Shown here piece after piece: positions 1-7,003 of a stretch of DNA of 64,000 bases. The notes under the pieces were generated by a model that saw only the letters and a list, made by a program, of their open reading frames with translations, was not told where the DNA came from and ran no database searches. Numbering within the stretch: the stretch's first letter is position 1; every line of letters begins with the position of its first letter. A program made the translations under genes and the position numbers. Source of the DNA: Bordetella parapertussis (GTDB taxonomy: Bacteria > Pseudomonadota > Gammaproteobacteria > Burkholderiales > Burkholderiaceae_B); NCBI GenBank assembly GCA_945895265.1, contig CAMDEF010000013.1:1-64000 (forward strand), read 5' to 3'.

Positions 1-173
1 TGCGCACTCCCACAGGCCTCCATCGCGATCACGCTGCGCTCGCAGTTGGCAAAAAACTCTGCCATCTGTTCGCGCTTGAGCTGCTTGCGATGAACCTCAC
101 CTGTTGTCATATCTACCCAGTGCAATTGAAAAAATTTCTTTGCAATATCTAGTCCGATTGTCGTAATCTTCAT
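1..173 (-). CDS. IS110 family transposase (DEDD recombinase), N-terminal part, cut by window edge
   Basis: Translation from the ATG at 173 begins MKITTIGLDIAKKFFQLHWV, the classic start of IS110-family recombinases. D9 is the first acidic residue of the DEDD (RuvC-like) catalytic domain, and the MEACGSA stretch near residue 51 carries the second acidic position. IS110 enzymes pair this domain with a C-terminal Tnp20 domain holding a catalytic serine, which lies outside the window. A GAGGG ribosome binding site sits just upstream (RNA strand GAGGGCTCGAAATG). About 57 codons are visible and there is no sign of decay in them. Whether the full gene is intact cannot be seen. Confidence 0.9.
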   Translation of the reverse strand, partial: MKITTIGLDIAKKFFQLHWVDMTTGEVHRKQLKREQMAEFFANCERSVIAMEACGSA

Positions 174-300
174 TTCGAGCCCTCATTACCGTTTGTGGTT
201 AATTTCAGAAACTCCACTTTGGCACTTAGATGCCGTTAGGTAAAGCGAGGGCTCTCTGCTTTTCTGGCACCCTCACTCCCCAGGGGGGAGGGAGGCGTTC
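174..300 (-). ncRNA. candidate IS110 bridge RNA region
   Basis: IS110-group elements are known to encode a bridge RNA in the non-coding left end upstream of the recombinase gene. This segment fits by position. It contains an exact 8-bp inverted repeat (GAGCCCTC at 177-184 with GAGGGCTC at 247-254) enclosing about 62 nt, and a strong GC hairpin at 270-295 (CCCTCACTCCCC against GGGGGGAGGGAGG). Target- and donor-binding loops could not be assigned by eye. This is a positional and structural inference only. Confidence 0.35.
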
Positions 301-356
301 ATAACATCTCCTGATTTTTATTTTCTGAGTATAAGTTTACCGGAGTGCGCGGAAAG

Positions 357-376
357 CCTCGGCCTTTAGTCCGGGG
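357..376 (+). repeat. left-end hairpin of the tnpB element
   Basis: CCTCGG (357-362) pairs with CCGGGG (371-376), including one G-T pair, around the loop CCTTTAGT. It resembles the subterminal single-strand hairpins that Y1 transposases recognise, and its loop motif CTTTAG recurs in the right-end hairpin (CCTTTAGG). Confidence 0.7.
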
Positions 377-418
377 ATGAATAGCGCGGACAGCAGCGCT
401 GTCCTAGCTGTTTGCATT

Positions 419-446
419 TTGAACTTGCGGATATACTGTTTATAAT
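419..446 (+). promoter_or_regulatory. tnpB promoter
   Basis: A perfect -10 hexamer TATAAT (441-446) follows TTGAAC (419-424, four of six consensus bases) with a 16-bp spacer. Transcription would start around 452-454, practically on the ATG at 453, implying a leaderless or nearly leaderless tnpB message. No Shine-Dalgarno sequence precedes the ATG, which agrees with this. Confidence 0.6.
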
Positions 447-453
447 TACAGTA
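434..453 (+). promoter_or_regulatory. LexA (SOS) box over the tnpB promoter and start codon
   Basis: TACTGTTTATAATTACAGTA contains CTGT-N8-ACAG (436-451), the LexA site used by beta- and gammaproteobacteria. It matches 17 of 20 positions of the E. coli consensus. It covers the -10 element and touches the first base of the ATG, so a bound repressor would block transcription initiation. The site assignment is direct from sequence; SOS regulation of tnpB is an inference. Confidence 0.65.
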
Positions 454-1685
454 TGCTGCGACTTCAAGCCTACAAATTCGAGCTACGTCAAAATGGGGAA
501 CAAGCACGCAAGTTGCGTCAGTTCGCTGGGGCGTGTCGATTCGTCTACAACAAGGCGCTCGCCTTGCAGAAGGCAAGGCACGAGGTTGGCGAAAAGCATC
601 TTGGCTATGCCTCGCTGTGCAAGCACCTGACCGAATGGCGCAGCAGCGCCGAAACACCTTGGCTCAAAGAAGCGCACTCGCAGATTACTCAGCAGGCGCT
701 TAAGGACTTAGAGCGTGCCTACAAGAATTTCTTCGAGAAACGCGCAGCATTCCCCAAGTTTAAGAAGCGAGGACAGTATGACCGCTTCCGCTTTCCGCAA
801 GCAATTACCTTAGACAACCTCAACGGGCGCATCAAACTGCCTAAACTTGGCTGGATGCGCTACCGCAAAAGTCGCGACGTATTAGGCGAAGTTCGTAACG
901 TGACTGTTAGCGTGAAGAACGGCAAATGGTTTGTATCGATCCAGACCGAGCGAACGGTAGAGCATGCAGTTGCACAAGGCGGTGCGGTTGGAATCGATGT
1001 CGGCGTTGCCCGGTTCGCCACGCTGAGCGACGGCAGCCATATCGAAGCCGTCAACAGTTTTCGCATGCATGAGGTTCGCCTGCGCCGTTACCAGCGTCGC
1101 ACAAGCCGCAAAGTCAAATTCAGTAACAATTGGAAGAAGGCCCAGGCCAAAGTTAAAAATCTGCACTACCGTATCGCCAACATCCGCAAAGACTTTCTCC
1201 ATAAGGCTTCAGCTGCGATCTGCAAAAACCACGCACTCGTAGTTGTTGAAGACCTGAAAGTCCGCAATATGTCTGCCTCTGCAGCCGGCACGATCGGGGC
1301 ACCGGGGGTAAACGTCCGAGCCAAGGCCGGTCTGAATAAGTCAATCCTCGACCAAGGCTGGTCAGAATTCCGTCGCCAGCTTGAGTACAAGATGACATGG
1401 AAAAGCGGTTGGCTCGTAGCGGTTGCGCCCCAATACACGAGCCAGATTTGCCCTTGCTGCGGTCACACGTCGAAAGAAAACCGCAAGACGCAGGCAAAGT
1501 TTGAGTGTGTCGGTTGTGGTTTTGAAGAGCACGCCGACTTGGTTGGTGCTATGAATATTTTAGAGCGGGGATACCGCTTGTTAGCCTGTGGAGAGTCGGT
1601 GCAGTCAGACCGCTCAGTGAAGCAGGAACCCACCGAAGTGACTCGCAAATCACCGCGTAGCGCCGTAGGAATCCCCGCCCTTTAG
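453..1685 (+). CDS. tnpB: TnpB, RNA-guided nuclease of an IS200/IS605 element
   Basis: This 410-residue protein has the full TnpB layout: an N-terminal helix-turn-helix/OrfB domain, a split RuvC nuclease and a C-terminal zinc ribbon. The catalytic acids are all present: D182 (GIDVGVARF), E266 (VVVEDLKV) and D362 (EHADLVGAMNIL). The zinc ribbon is C333/C336 with C352/C355. TnpB proteins cut DNA next to a TAM under guidance of an omega RNA derived from the element's right end, which favours retention of the element. The length is normal and no frameshift is seen. The ATG at 453 lies on a LexA box and has no ribosome binding site. Confidence 0.93.
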   Translation: MLRLQAYKFELRQNGEQARKLRQFAGACRFVYNKALALQKARHEVGEKHLGYASLCKHLTEWRSSAETPWLKEAHSQITQQALKDLERAYKNFFEKRAAFPKFKKRGQYDRFRFPQAITLDNLNGRIKLPKLGWMRYRKSRDVLGEVRNVTVSVKNGKWFVSIQTERTVEHAVAQGGAVGIDVGVARFATLSDGSHIEAVNSFRMHEVRLRRYQRRTSRKVKFSNNWKKAQAKVKNLHYRIANIRKDFLHKASAAICKNHALVVVEDLKVRNMSASAAGTIGAPGVNVRAKAGLNKSILDQGWSEFRRQLEYKMTWKSGWLVAVAPQYTSQICPCCGHTSKENRKTQAKFECVGCGFEEHADLVGAMNILERGYRLLACGESVQSDRSVKQEPTEVTRKSPRSAVGIPAL

Positions 1686-1702
1686 GACGGGGAGGATGTC
1701 AA
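1560..1702 (+). ncRNA. candidate omega RNA (reRNA) at the tnpB 3' end
   Basis: In this family the guide RNA scaffold is made from the last part of tnpB and the right end, and the guide is the flanking sequence just beyond the element. Here the final codons run into the stable hairpin at 1673-1692, and GATGTCAA at 1695-1702 probably marks the end. The guide would then start near 1703 (TGCTAACTACC). The 5' boundary is arbitrary. Confidence 0.4.
1673..1692 (+). repeat. right-end hairpin of the tnpB element
   Basis: CCCCG (1673-1677) pairs with CGGGG (1688-1692). Inside, after one C-A mismatch, CC pairs with GG around the loop TTTA. The tnpB stop codon TAG (1683-1685) lies in the loop and stem. 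The region 1703-1856 between this end and the next gene shows no gene; weak promoter-like boxes near 1792-1821 may serve the downstream reductase. Confidence 0.75.
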
Positions 1703-1856
1703 TGCTAACTACCTGTTTTGTTCGTTCACCTCGCAAATGGTTTGCCAAATCACGACAGGTAAAAGCAGGCGATGAGCCGCACGGATCGCACTTGATCCAT
1801 ATTAAGTTGTCGCCATACTAAAATAATGGTCTCCTATTACATAATTTAGTGATTTC

Positions 1857-2945
1857 ATGAAACTTCTTTCAAAGACAAATCTGGGCGCAATCGAACTGAG
1901 TAACCGTGTCGTGATGGCGCCGTTAACCAGAATGCGTGCTCAAGCCGGTGATGTGCCAGGCGATCTGGCGGCACAGTATTACGCTCAGCGCGCCAGTGCA
2001 GGGTTGATAGTTTCTGAGGCAGCTCAAATTTCTGCTCTGGCGAAAGGCTATCCAGCCACGCCAGGCATTTACAGCGATGCGCAGGTTCAAGGCTGGCGCA
2101 AAGTGACCGATGCGGTTCACGCAGCGGGCGGGAAAATTATCTGCCAGTTGTGGCACGTTGGCCGTATCTCACACAGTTCGTTGCATCCAGAGCAAGGTCT
2201 GCCCGTTGCCCCCTCGGCGATCGCGCCTACTGGCAAGGTGTACACAGCCTCTTGGGGTCTTGAGGCGTTTGAGACTCCTAGGGCAATGGAGTTAACTGAA
2301 ATTCCAGGCTTAATCCAAGACTATGTTCACGCAGCCAAGCAGGCTAAGCTTGCCGGCTTTGATGGTGTTGAAGTGCATGGTGCAAACGGTTACCTGTTAG
2401 ATCAGTTTTTGCACAATGGCTCGAATAAGCGTACCGATCAATACGGCGGCAGCGTCGAAAATCGTAGCCGTCTGTTGCTTGAAGTCTTGCAGGCGGTCTG
2501 TGGTGTGTGGGGCAGCGATCTCGTTGGCGTGCGTTTGTCGCCGTATGGCACGTTTAACGATATGTCTGATACCGATGTGAAAGGGCTGTTCACTTACCTT
2601 GTGGGTGCTTTAAGCAAAATGCAGTTAGCGTTTTTGCATTTCATCGAGCCGCGTTCAACCATGGCCGGTGGCACAGACAAAGTGGCCGAAGATCAACCCA
2701 GTACCTCGAAACTCTTTGGGCCAATGTTTGGCGGTAAAGTGATTTCAGCAGGCGGTTATGGTCGTGATGATGCCGAGGCTGTTGTTGCAAGCGGCCAAGC
2801 CGACGCGGTGGCGTTTGGGCGCTTCTTTATCTCTAATCCTGATTTACCCAAACGGTTTGAATTAAATGCACCCTTGGCGCCATATAACCGTAAGACGTTT
2901 TACGGTGGTGATGCCAAGGGTTATACCGATTACCCAACGCTCTAA
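1857..2945 (+). CDS. Old Yellow Enzyme family ene-reductase (NemA-like)
   Basis: This 362-residue FMN-dependent TIM-barrel enzyme would reduce activated C=C bonds, maleimides or nitro compounds with NAD(P)H. The substrate-anchoring pair H174/N177 and the proton donor Y179 (EVHGANGYLLDQF) are intact, as are the FMN-contacting APLTR (21-25) and QLWHVGR (97-103) segments and the C-terminal phosphate-binding loop GGYGRDDAEAV. The typical C-terminus ending GYTDYPTL is present. The exact substrate is unknown. It stands alone, convergent with the next gene across a 3-base gap. No TetR-type NemR regulator is visible. Confidence 0.9.
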   Translation: MKLLSKTNLGAIELSNRVVMAPLTRMRAQAGDVPGDLAAQYYAQRASAGLIVSEAAQISALAKGYPATPGIYSDAQVQGWRKVTDAVHAAGGKIICQLWHVGRISHSSLHPEQGLPVAPSAIAPTGKVYTASWGLEAFETPRAMELTEIPGLIQDYVHAAKQAKLAGFDGVEVHGANGYLLDQFLHNGSNKRTDQYGGSVENRSRLLLEVLQAVCGVWGSDLVGVRLSPYGTFNDMSDTDVKGLFTYLVGALSKMQLAFLHFIEPRSTMAGGTDKVAEDQPSTSKLFGPMFGGKVISAGGYGRDDAEAVVASGQADAVAFGRFFISNPDLPKRFELNAPLAPYNRKTFYGGDAKGYTDYPTL

Positions 2946-2948
2946 TGT

Positions 2949-3950
2949 TCAATCAACGCTGATTTTTCTGGCGATGATCAGATTCTTCCAGCGTTGATTT
3001 TCACTCGTGACAAAGCGAGTGAACTCTTCTGGGGTGTTTGCGACAATCGTAATGCCAAGGTCTTGCAGCTTCTTAACGGTTGCGGGATCTTTCATGGCCA
3101 AGATCGCCGCGTCGCTGAGTTTCTTTTTTACGTCGGCCGGTAAGCCTTTAGGCGCGGTCAAACCTTGCCAACCATAGACCTCCATTCCTTGTACGCCCGC
3201 CTCTGCAAACGTTGGTACGTCGGGTAAAGCAGGTGAACGCTTGTCAGAGGTAATCGCAATCGGGTGTAGCTTGCCTGCGCGAATCTGTGGCAAGACGGCA
3301 TTGATGTTGGTCATAAAGAAATCAACTTGTCCGCCCAAGGTATCTTGCAGCGCAGGCGCACCACCTTTGTAGGGGACATGCACACCCGTGGTGTTGGTTT
3401 GTTGCCAAAGTAGTTCGGCCGATAAATGATCCGAGGCGCCCACCCCAGAACTTGCAAAGGTCAGTTTGCCTGGATTATTTTTTAAGGCAGCCAGCACCGC
3501 TGCGATCGTGCGTTCAGGCCGGGCCGGGCCGGTCACTAAGACGTTGGGCGCCTGAAAGGGCAGACTAATGTAGTCAAAATCAGCAATTGGGTCGTACGTG
3601 ACCGATTTGATCAAATGAGGCGCCACAACAAAGGTGCCAATCGAAGAGACAAATAAGGTGTAACCATCAGCGGCTGCACGTTTGACCAGCGCACCCGCGA
3701 TCGTACCGGTGGCACCAGGCTTATTTTCGACAATGATGTTTTGCCCGAGTGCGGCTTGTAGTGCGGGCGCAAGCGTGCGTGCAGCAAGGTCTGTCGGGCC
3801 ACCTGCAGGAAATCCTACGATCATGTTGATGGGCTTGTCAGGCCATTTGTTCGTTTGCGCTTGAACGCTTAGGCTCAGGCCTAAGCTTAGGAACAGCGCA
3901 AGTGAATACCGAGTTACGCAGCCGATCTTTTTCATTTTTATCACGCTCAT
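2949..3950 (-). CDS. Bug/TctC-type tripartite tricarboxylate receptor
   Basis: A periplasmic solute-binding protein of 333 residues with an N-terminal signal peptide (hydrophobic SLALFLSLGLSLSVQA, cleavage likely before QTNKWP). It carries the Bug signatures: the GFPAGGPTDLAAR loop near residue 46, SADGYTLFV, VPYKGGAPALQDTLGG, and LPDVPTFAEAG. Proteins of this family bind small carboxylates or related polar ligands. No TctA/TctB partners are nearby. It follows the 2-hydroxyacid dehydrogenase gene by 46 bases on the same strand, suggesting a hydroxyacid ligand. An internal ATG at 3935 is an alternative start. Confidence 0.92.
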   Translation of the reverse strand: MSVIKMKKIGCVTRYSLALFLSLGLSLSVQAQTNKWPDKPINMIVGFPAGGPTDLAARTLAPALQAALGQNIIVENKPGATGTIAGALVKRAAADGYTLFVSSIGTFVVAPHLIKSVTYDPIADFDYISLPFQAPNVLVTGPARPERTIAAVLAALKNNPGKLTFASSGVGASDHLSAELLWQQTNTTGVHVPYKGGAPALQDTLGGQVDFFMTNINAVLPQIRAGKLHPIAITSDKRSPALPDVPTFAEAGVQGMEVYGWQGLTAPKGLPADVKKKLSDAAILAMKDPATVKKLQDLGITIVANTPEEFTRFVTSENQRWKNLIIARKISVD

Positions 3951-3996
3951 TGAGTTTGGGTTTCTGGGTTCATTGCAACTGGTGAAGCCGTCCTGC

Positions 3997-4992
3997 TTAT
4001 CGAATTAAGCTTTCTGGGTTGACGATAAATTCGGCGGTGGTACCGCTTAAAATTGCGGCCATGTCGTTTGCCATCGACTCATAGATGCGTGTCATTGCCC
4101 CCTCGCTTGTCGCCATCGCATGTGGCGAGACCAAGCAATTTTGCAAGCTAAAGATTGGGTGTGTGTGGTCGGGCGGCTCAACTAAAAATACGTCTAAGGC
4201 AGCGCCACGTAAATGACCGCTGACTAACATTTCATAAATAGGGTCAAGGCTTTCAATGACGCCGCCTCGCGCGAGATTAATCAAGAAAGAACCTTGCTTC
4301 ATGCGTTGCAGCCGTGCGCGTTTAATCAAGCCCATGGTTTCGTCGTTTTGTGGACAGTGCAACGTGACATAGTCTGCCTGCGCCATCAGGGTGTCGAGGT
4401 CAACCAGTTTGACGCCAAGCGCACCGGCAACTGCAGGATCAAGATAAGGGTCAAAGGCAATGACGTTCATTTCAAACGGCTTGGCCATCTTGGCCACAAT
4501 TTGACCGATACGGCCCAAGCCGATAATGCCTAGCGTTTTTTGATCGAGGTCGGTGCCTTGCGACGCGATACGTGATTGCCAGTTACCTCGCTTGGTTTCG
4601 CGATCCCAGTGCGCAATCATTTTGCACAAGGCCAACATAAAAGCGAAGGCGGCTTCAGCGACCGCACGCGCACCAGCGCCTGGCGTGTACACCACTGCGA
4701 TGCCGCGCTCAGTTGCGGCCTTGATATCCACTGTGTCGTAGCCCACACCAGTGCGACCAATCACCTTTAAGTGCGGGGCAGCATCCATCAGAGCAGCCGT
4801 GATTTGAACTTGACCACGCACGACTAGGCCGAGAGCCGGGGCGATTTCGCGCATTAAGCCTTCGAGCGTGGGCTGCGCCGCGACCTTGAACTGACCAAAA
4901 CGCGAAAGTGTTTGTTCGGCGTACAGATCGAGTGGTTGGGTAGAGAGGATGATGGGTTGAGTCACGTGAAGGGCCTTTGTGTAGCAGGGCAA
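3997..4992 (-). CDS. D-isomer specific 2-hydroxyacid dehydrogenase
   Basis: An NAD(P)-dependent enzyme of 331 residues that interconverts a 2-oxoacid and a D-2-hydroxyacid (phosphoglycerate, hydroxypyruvate/glyoxylate reductase group). The nucleotide-binding motif is GLGRIG (158-163), and the catalytic triad R242 (LARGG), E272 (VEPPD) and H291 (SPHAMATSEGAM) is present. No C-terminal ACT domain is seen, so it is not a full-length SerA. Translation may instead begin at the GTG for Val10, since the first nine residues look unlike the family. It is divergent from the ABC operon at 5179, with a 20-bp direct repeat between them. Confidence 0.85.
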   Translation of the reverse strand: MPCYTKALHVTQPIILSTQPLDLYAEQTLSRFGQFKVAAQPTLEGLMREIAPALGLVVRGQVQITAALMDAAPHLKVIGRTGVGYDTVDIKAATERGIAVVYTPGAGARAVAEAAFAFMLALCKMIAHWDRETKRGNWQSRIASQGTDLDQKTLGIIGLGRIGQIVAKMAKPFEMNVIAFDPYLDPAVAGALGVKLVDLDTLMAQADYVTLHCPQNDETMGLIKRARLQRMKQGSFLINLARGGVIESLDPIYEMLVSGHLRGAALDVFLVEPPDHTHPIFSLQNCLVSPHAMATSEGAMTRIYESMANDMAAILSGTTAEFIVNPESLIR

Positions 4993-5007
4993 AAAGATGA
5001 GTGCAGA

Positions 5008-5052
5008 GTGTGTCAGCCAATATTACACGTGTGTGTGTCAGCCAATATTACA
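5008..5052. repeat. 20-bp direct repeat, possible operator
   Basis: GTGTGTCAGCCAATATTACA occurs exactly twice, at 5008-5027 and 5033-5052, with a 25-bp period. It lies in the 186-bp divergent region between the dehydrogenase (start 4992, minus) and the ABC permease (start 5179, plus). Two exact copies spaced about 2.4 helical turns apart suggest a regulator binding site that may control both units. Confidence 0.6.
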
Positions 5053-5178
5053 TTTGATTCCATTCAGGTGACGCCACCTCGAGCCAAGCTTTACGATGTT
5101 GCGGCGCAACGCAAATTTTGTCTTGGGTCGTGCTAATCTGCACTCACGTTTTCGGGTCAAAAAAAGACAGAGAAGTCT

Positions 5179-6129
5179 ATGCTCGAGTTTATGTTGCGCC
5201 GCACACTTGTTGCCTTGCCAGTGTTATTGCTGGTCAGTCTGATCTCGGCTTTAATCATGGAAATGGTGCCCGGAGACCCAGCAGTGTTGATTGCTGGCCA
5301 AAGCGCAACGGATCTTGAGTTAGCGCAAATTCGTGAACAACTCGGCTTGAATCGACCCTTTGTTTCAAGGCTGTTTGATTGGTACATGGCGTTGGCCCGT
5401 GGCGATTTAGGGGATTCAATACTCTTGAATCGGCCCGTGACTCAGGCAATCGTAGAGCGCGTTCCAGTGACTCTCGCGTTGGCGGGCTCGGCCTTAATGC
5501 TAACCATCTTGCTCGGCGTGCCCTGTGGCGTGCTATCGGCTGTTTATGCGAACACTTGGATTGATCAAGCGTTATTAACGTTTTCGTTATTAGGTGTGTC
5601 GATCCCCAACTTTTGGCTCAGCTTGATGCTAATCGTGCTGTTTGGTGTCATGCTCGATTGGTTACCTGCGGGTGGCTACATCCCCTTCGCCGATGATCCG
5701 CTTGGTTGGGTGAAATGTTTAATTTTGCCCGCGTTTTCATTAGCGCTCTTGCAGGTTGGGCTCTTGGCTCGTATCACCCGAGCCACCATGCTAGAGGTCT
5801 TGCAGCAGGATTATGTGCGTACCGCGCGTGCAAAGGGTTTGCCCGTGTTGATGGTCGTGGGTAAGCATGCTTTTAAAAATGTCCTGATTCCCGTGATCAC
5901 CGTGATCGGTATTAGTTTTGGCCTGTTGTTATCGGGCTCAGTGGTCATCGAAACAGTGTATTCACTGCCAGGAATGGGTCGGTTGTTAGCGAACGCAGTA
6001 TTTGGTCGCGACTATCCCTTAATACAAGGTGGGCTCTTGGTGACTGCGGCAGTGCTGGTGCTGTTGAACTTGGTGGTTGATGTGCTCTATGCCATGGTTG
6101 ACCCGCGAGTGAGATATGGCAAGCGTTGA
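5179..6129 (+). CDS. peptide-type ABC transporter permease (DppB/GsiC family)
   Basis: A 316-residue inner-membrane permease with about six transmembrane segments, starting with the family-typical MLEFMLRRTLVALPVLLLVS. The cytoplasmic EAA loop that docks the ATPase is at VRTARAKGLPVLMVVGKHAF, roughly residues 213-232. It forms the channel with the DppC-type protein encoded immediately downstream, overlapping by 14 bases. It is the first gene of the transporter operon. The substrate class (di/oligopeptide, glutathione or other amino derivatives) cannot be read from the permease itself. Confidence 0.93.
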   Translation: MLEFMLRRTLVALPVLLLVSLISALIMEMVPGDPAVLIAGQSATDLELAQIREQLGLNRPFVSRLFDWYMALARGDLGDSILLNRPVTQAIVERVPVTLALAGSALMLTILLGVPCGVLSAVYANTWIDQALLTFSLLGVSIPNFWLSLMLIVLFGVMLDWLPAGGYIPFADDPLGWVKCLILPAFSLALLQVGLLARITRATMLEVLQQDYVRTARAKGLPVLMVVGKHAFKNVLIPVITVIGISFGLLLSGSVVIETVYSLPGMGRLLANAVFGRDYPLIQGGLLVTAAVLVLLNLVVDVLYAMVDPRVRYGKR

Positions 6130-7003
6130 CACCTTAGCAACACCCGAGCGCCTTGAAGCGGCGCGCCCGCCATCCATTTGGCGAAAACTCTTGCGCCATC
6201 GTTTATTTATGACCGGCGCGACGCTTTTATTGTTGATGGTGTTACTCGCAATTTTCGCAGACTTGATTGAAATCAGACCCCCTGAAAAAATGCAAGTTCG
6301 CCTGCGGTTTAAAACCCCAGATTTCGCTTATCCGCTGGGCACTGATAACTATGGTCGCGATATTTATAGTCGCTTAGTTCACGGGGCTCGTCTGTCACTG
6401 GCGATCGGGTTTGCAGTGGCATTGATTACTGGGATTTTAGGAACGGCAATTGGCGTGGCGGCGGGTTATTTCAAACGATTAGACGGCCCGTTGATGCGGT
6501 TAATGGATGCGCTGATGGCGTTTCCAGCGATCTTATTAGCAATCGCAATCGCAGCGGCGTTGGGGCCCTCTGCAATGAACGCCGTGATTGCGCTTGCCGT
6601 GGTCTACACACCGCGCACTGCAAGAATTGTGCGTTCAACCGTATTGGTTGTGCGAGAAACAGATTATGTGCAGGCAGCCAAGGCTTGCGGGGCAAGAGAT
6701 CGTTGGATTATCTGGAGGCACGTTCTACCAAACAGCATGGCGCCGTTGATCGTACAGCTGACTTTTATTTTTGCCTATGCGATCTTGGCTGAATCGATTT
6801 TGAGCTTTTTAGGGGTTGGGCCACCACCACCGATACCAACGTGGGGCAACATGATCGCCGAGGGTAAGGATTACCTGCGCGAGGCGTCGTACATCTGTTT
6901 CTTTCCTGGAGTGGCGGTCGCCTTGACTTGCTTAGCCTTAAATCTGCTTGGGGATGGTTTGCGAGACGTGTTAGATCCACGACTGCGAGTGCAAATTGGC
7001 TGA
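6116..7003 (+). CDS. peptide-type ABC transporter permease (DppC/GsiD family)
   Basis: A second permease of 295 residues. It has the N-terminal OppC-like cytoplasmic segment and one TM helix, then the periplasmic region with YPLGTDNYGRDIYSRL that is conserved in DppC/OppC proteins. The EAA loop is at QAAKACGARDRWIIWRHVLP. Its start ATG overlaps the end of the preceding permease, and its stop overlaps the TTG start of the next gene, indicating translational coupling throughout the operon. Confidence 0.93.
   Translation: MASVDTLATPERLEAARPPSIWRKLLRHRLFMTGATLLLLMVLLAIFADLIEIRPPEKMQVRLRFKTPDFAYPLGTDNYGRDIYSRLVHGARLSLAIGFAVALITGILGTAIGVAAGYFKRLDGPLMRLMDALMAFPAILLAIAIAAALGPSAMNAVIALAVVYTPRTARIVRSTVLVVRETDYVQAAKACGARDRWIIWRHVLPNSMAPLIVQLTFIFAYAILAESILSFLGVGPPPPIPTWGNMIAEGKDYLREASYICFFPGVAVALTCLALNLLGDGLRDVLDPRLRVQIG

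Larger units (their letters stand above)
1..300 (-). mobile_element. IS110 family insertion sequence, left-end portion
   Basis: The element comprises the recombinase start (1-173) and a structured non-coding leader on its 5' side (174 to about 300). The outer boundary is not sharply visible, because IS110 elements lack long terminal inverted repeats; it is set loosely where the GC-rich hairpin at 270-295 ends. It directly abuts the tnpB element that starts near 350, so one of the two probably inserted beside or into the other. Confidence 0.6.
351..1702 (+). mobile_element. solo tnpB element of the IS200/IS605 family (IS1341-like)
   Basis: A left-end hairpin at 357-376 (CCTCGG, 8-nt loop, CCGGGG) precedes tnpB. 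A right-end hairpin at 1673-1692 (CCCCGcCC TTTA GGaCGGGG) overlaps its stop codon and is followed by GAGGATGTCAA, a familiar right-end sequence of this family. There is no tnpA (Y1 transposase) on either side, so the element would need a transposase supplied in trans. Exact termini and the flanking TAM cannot be fixed by eye; the limits given are the hairpins plus a few bases. Confidence 0.8.

Noticed and set aside
337..1497. Several antisense open frames across tnpB
   Set aside because: They are explained by the tnpB coding frame and have no family features of their own.
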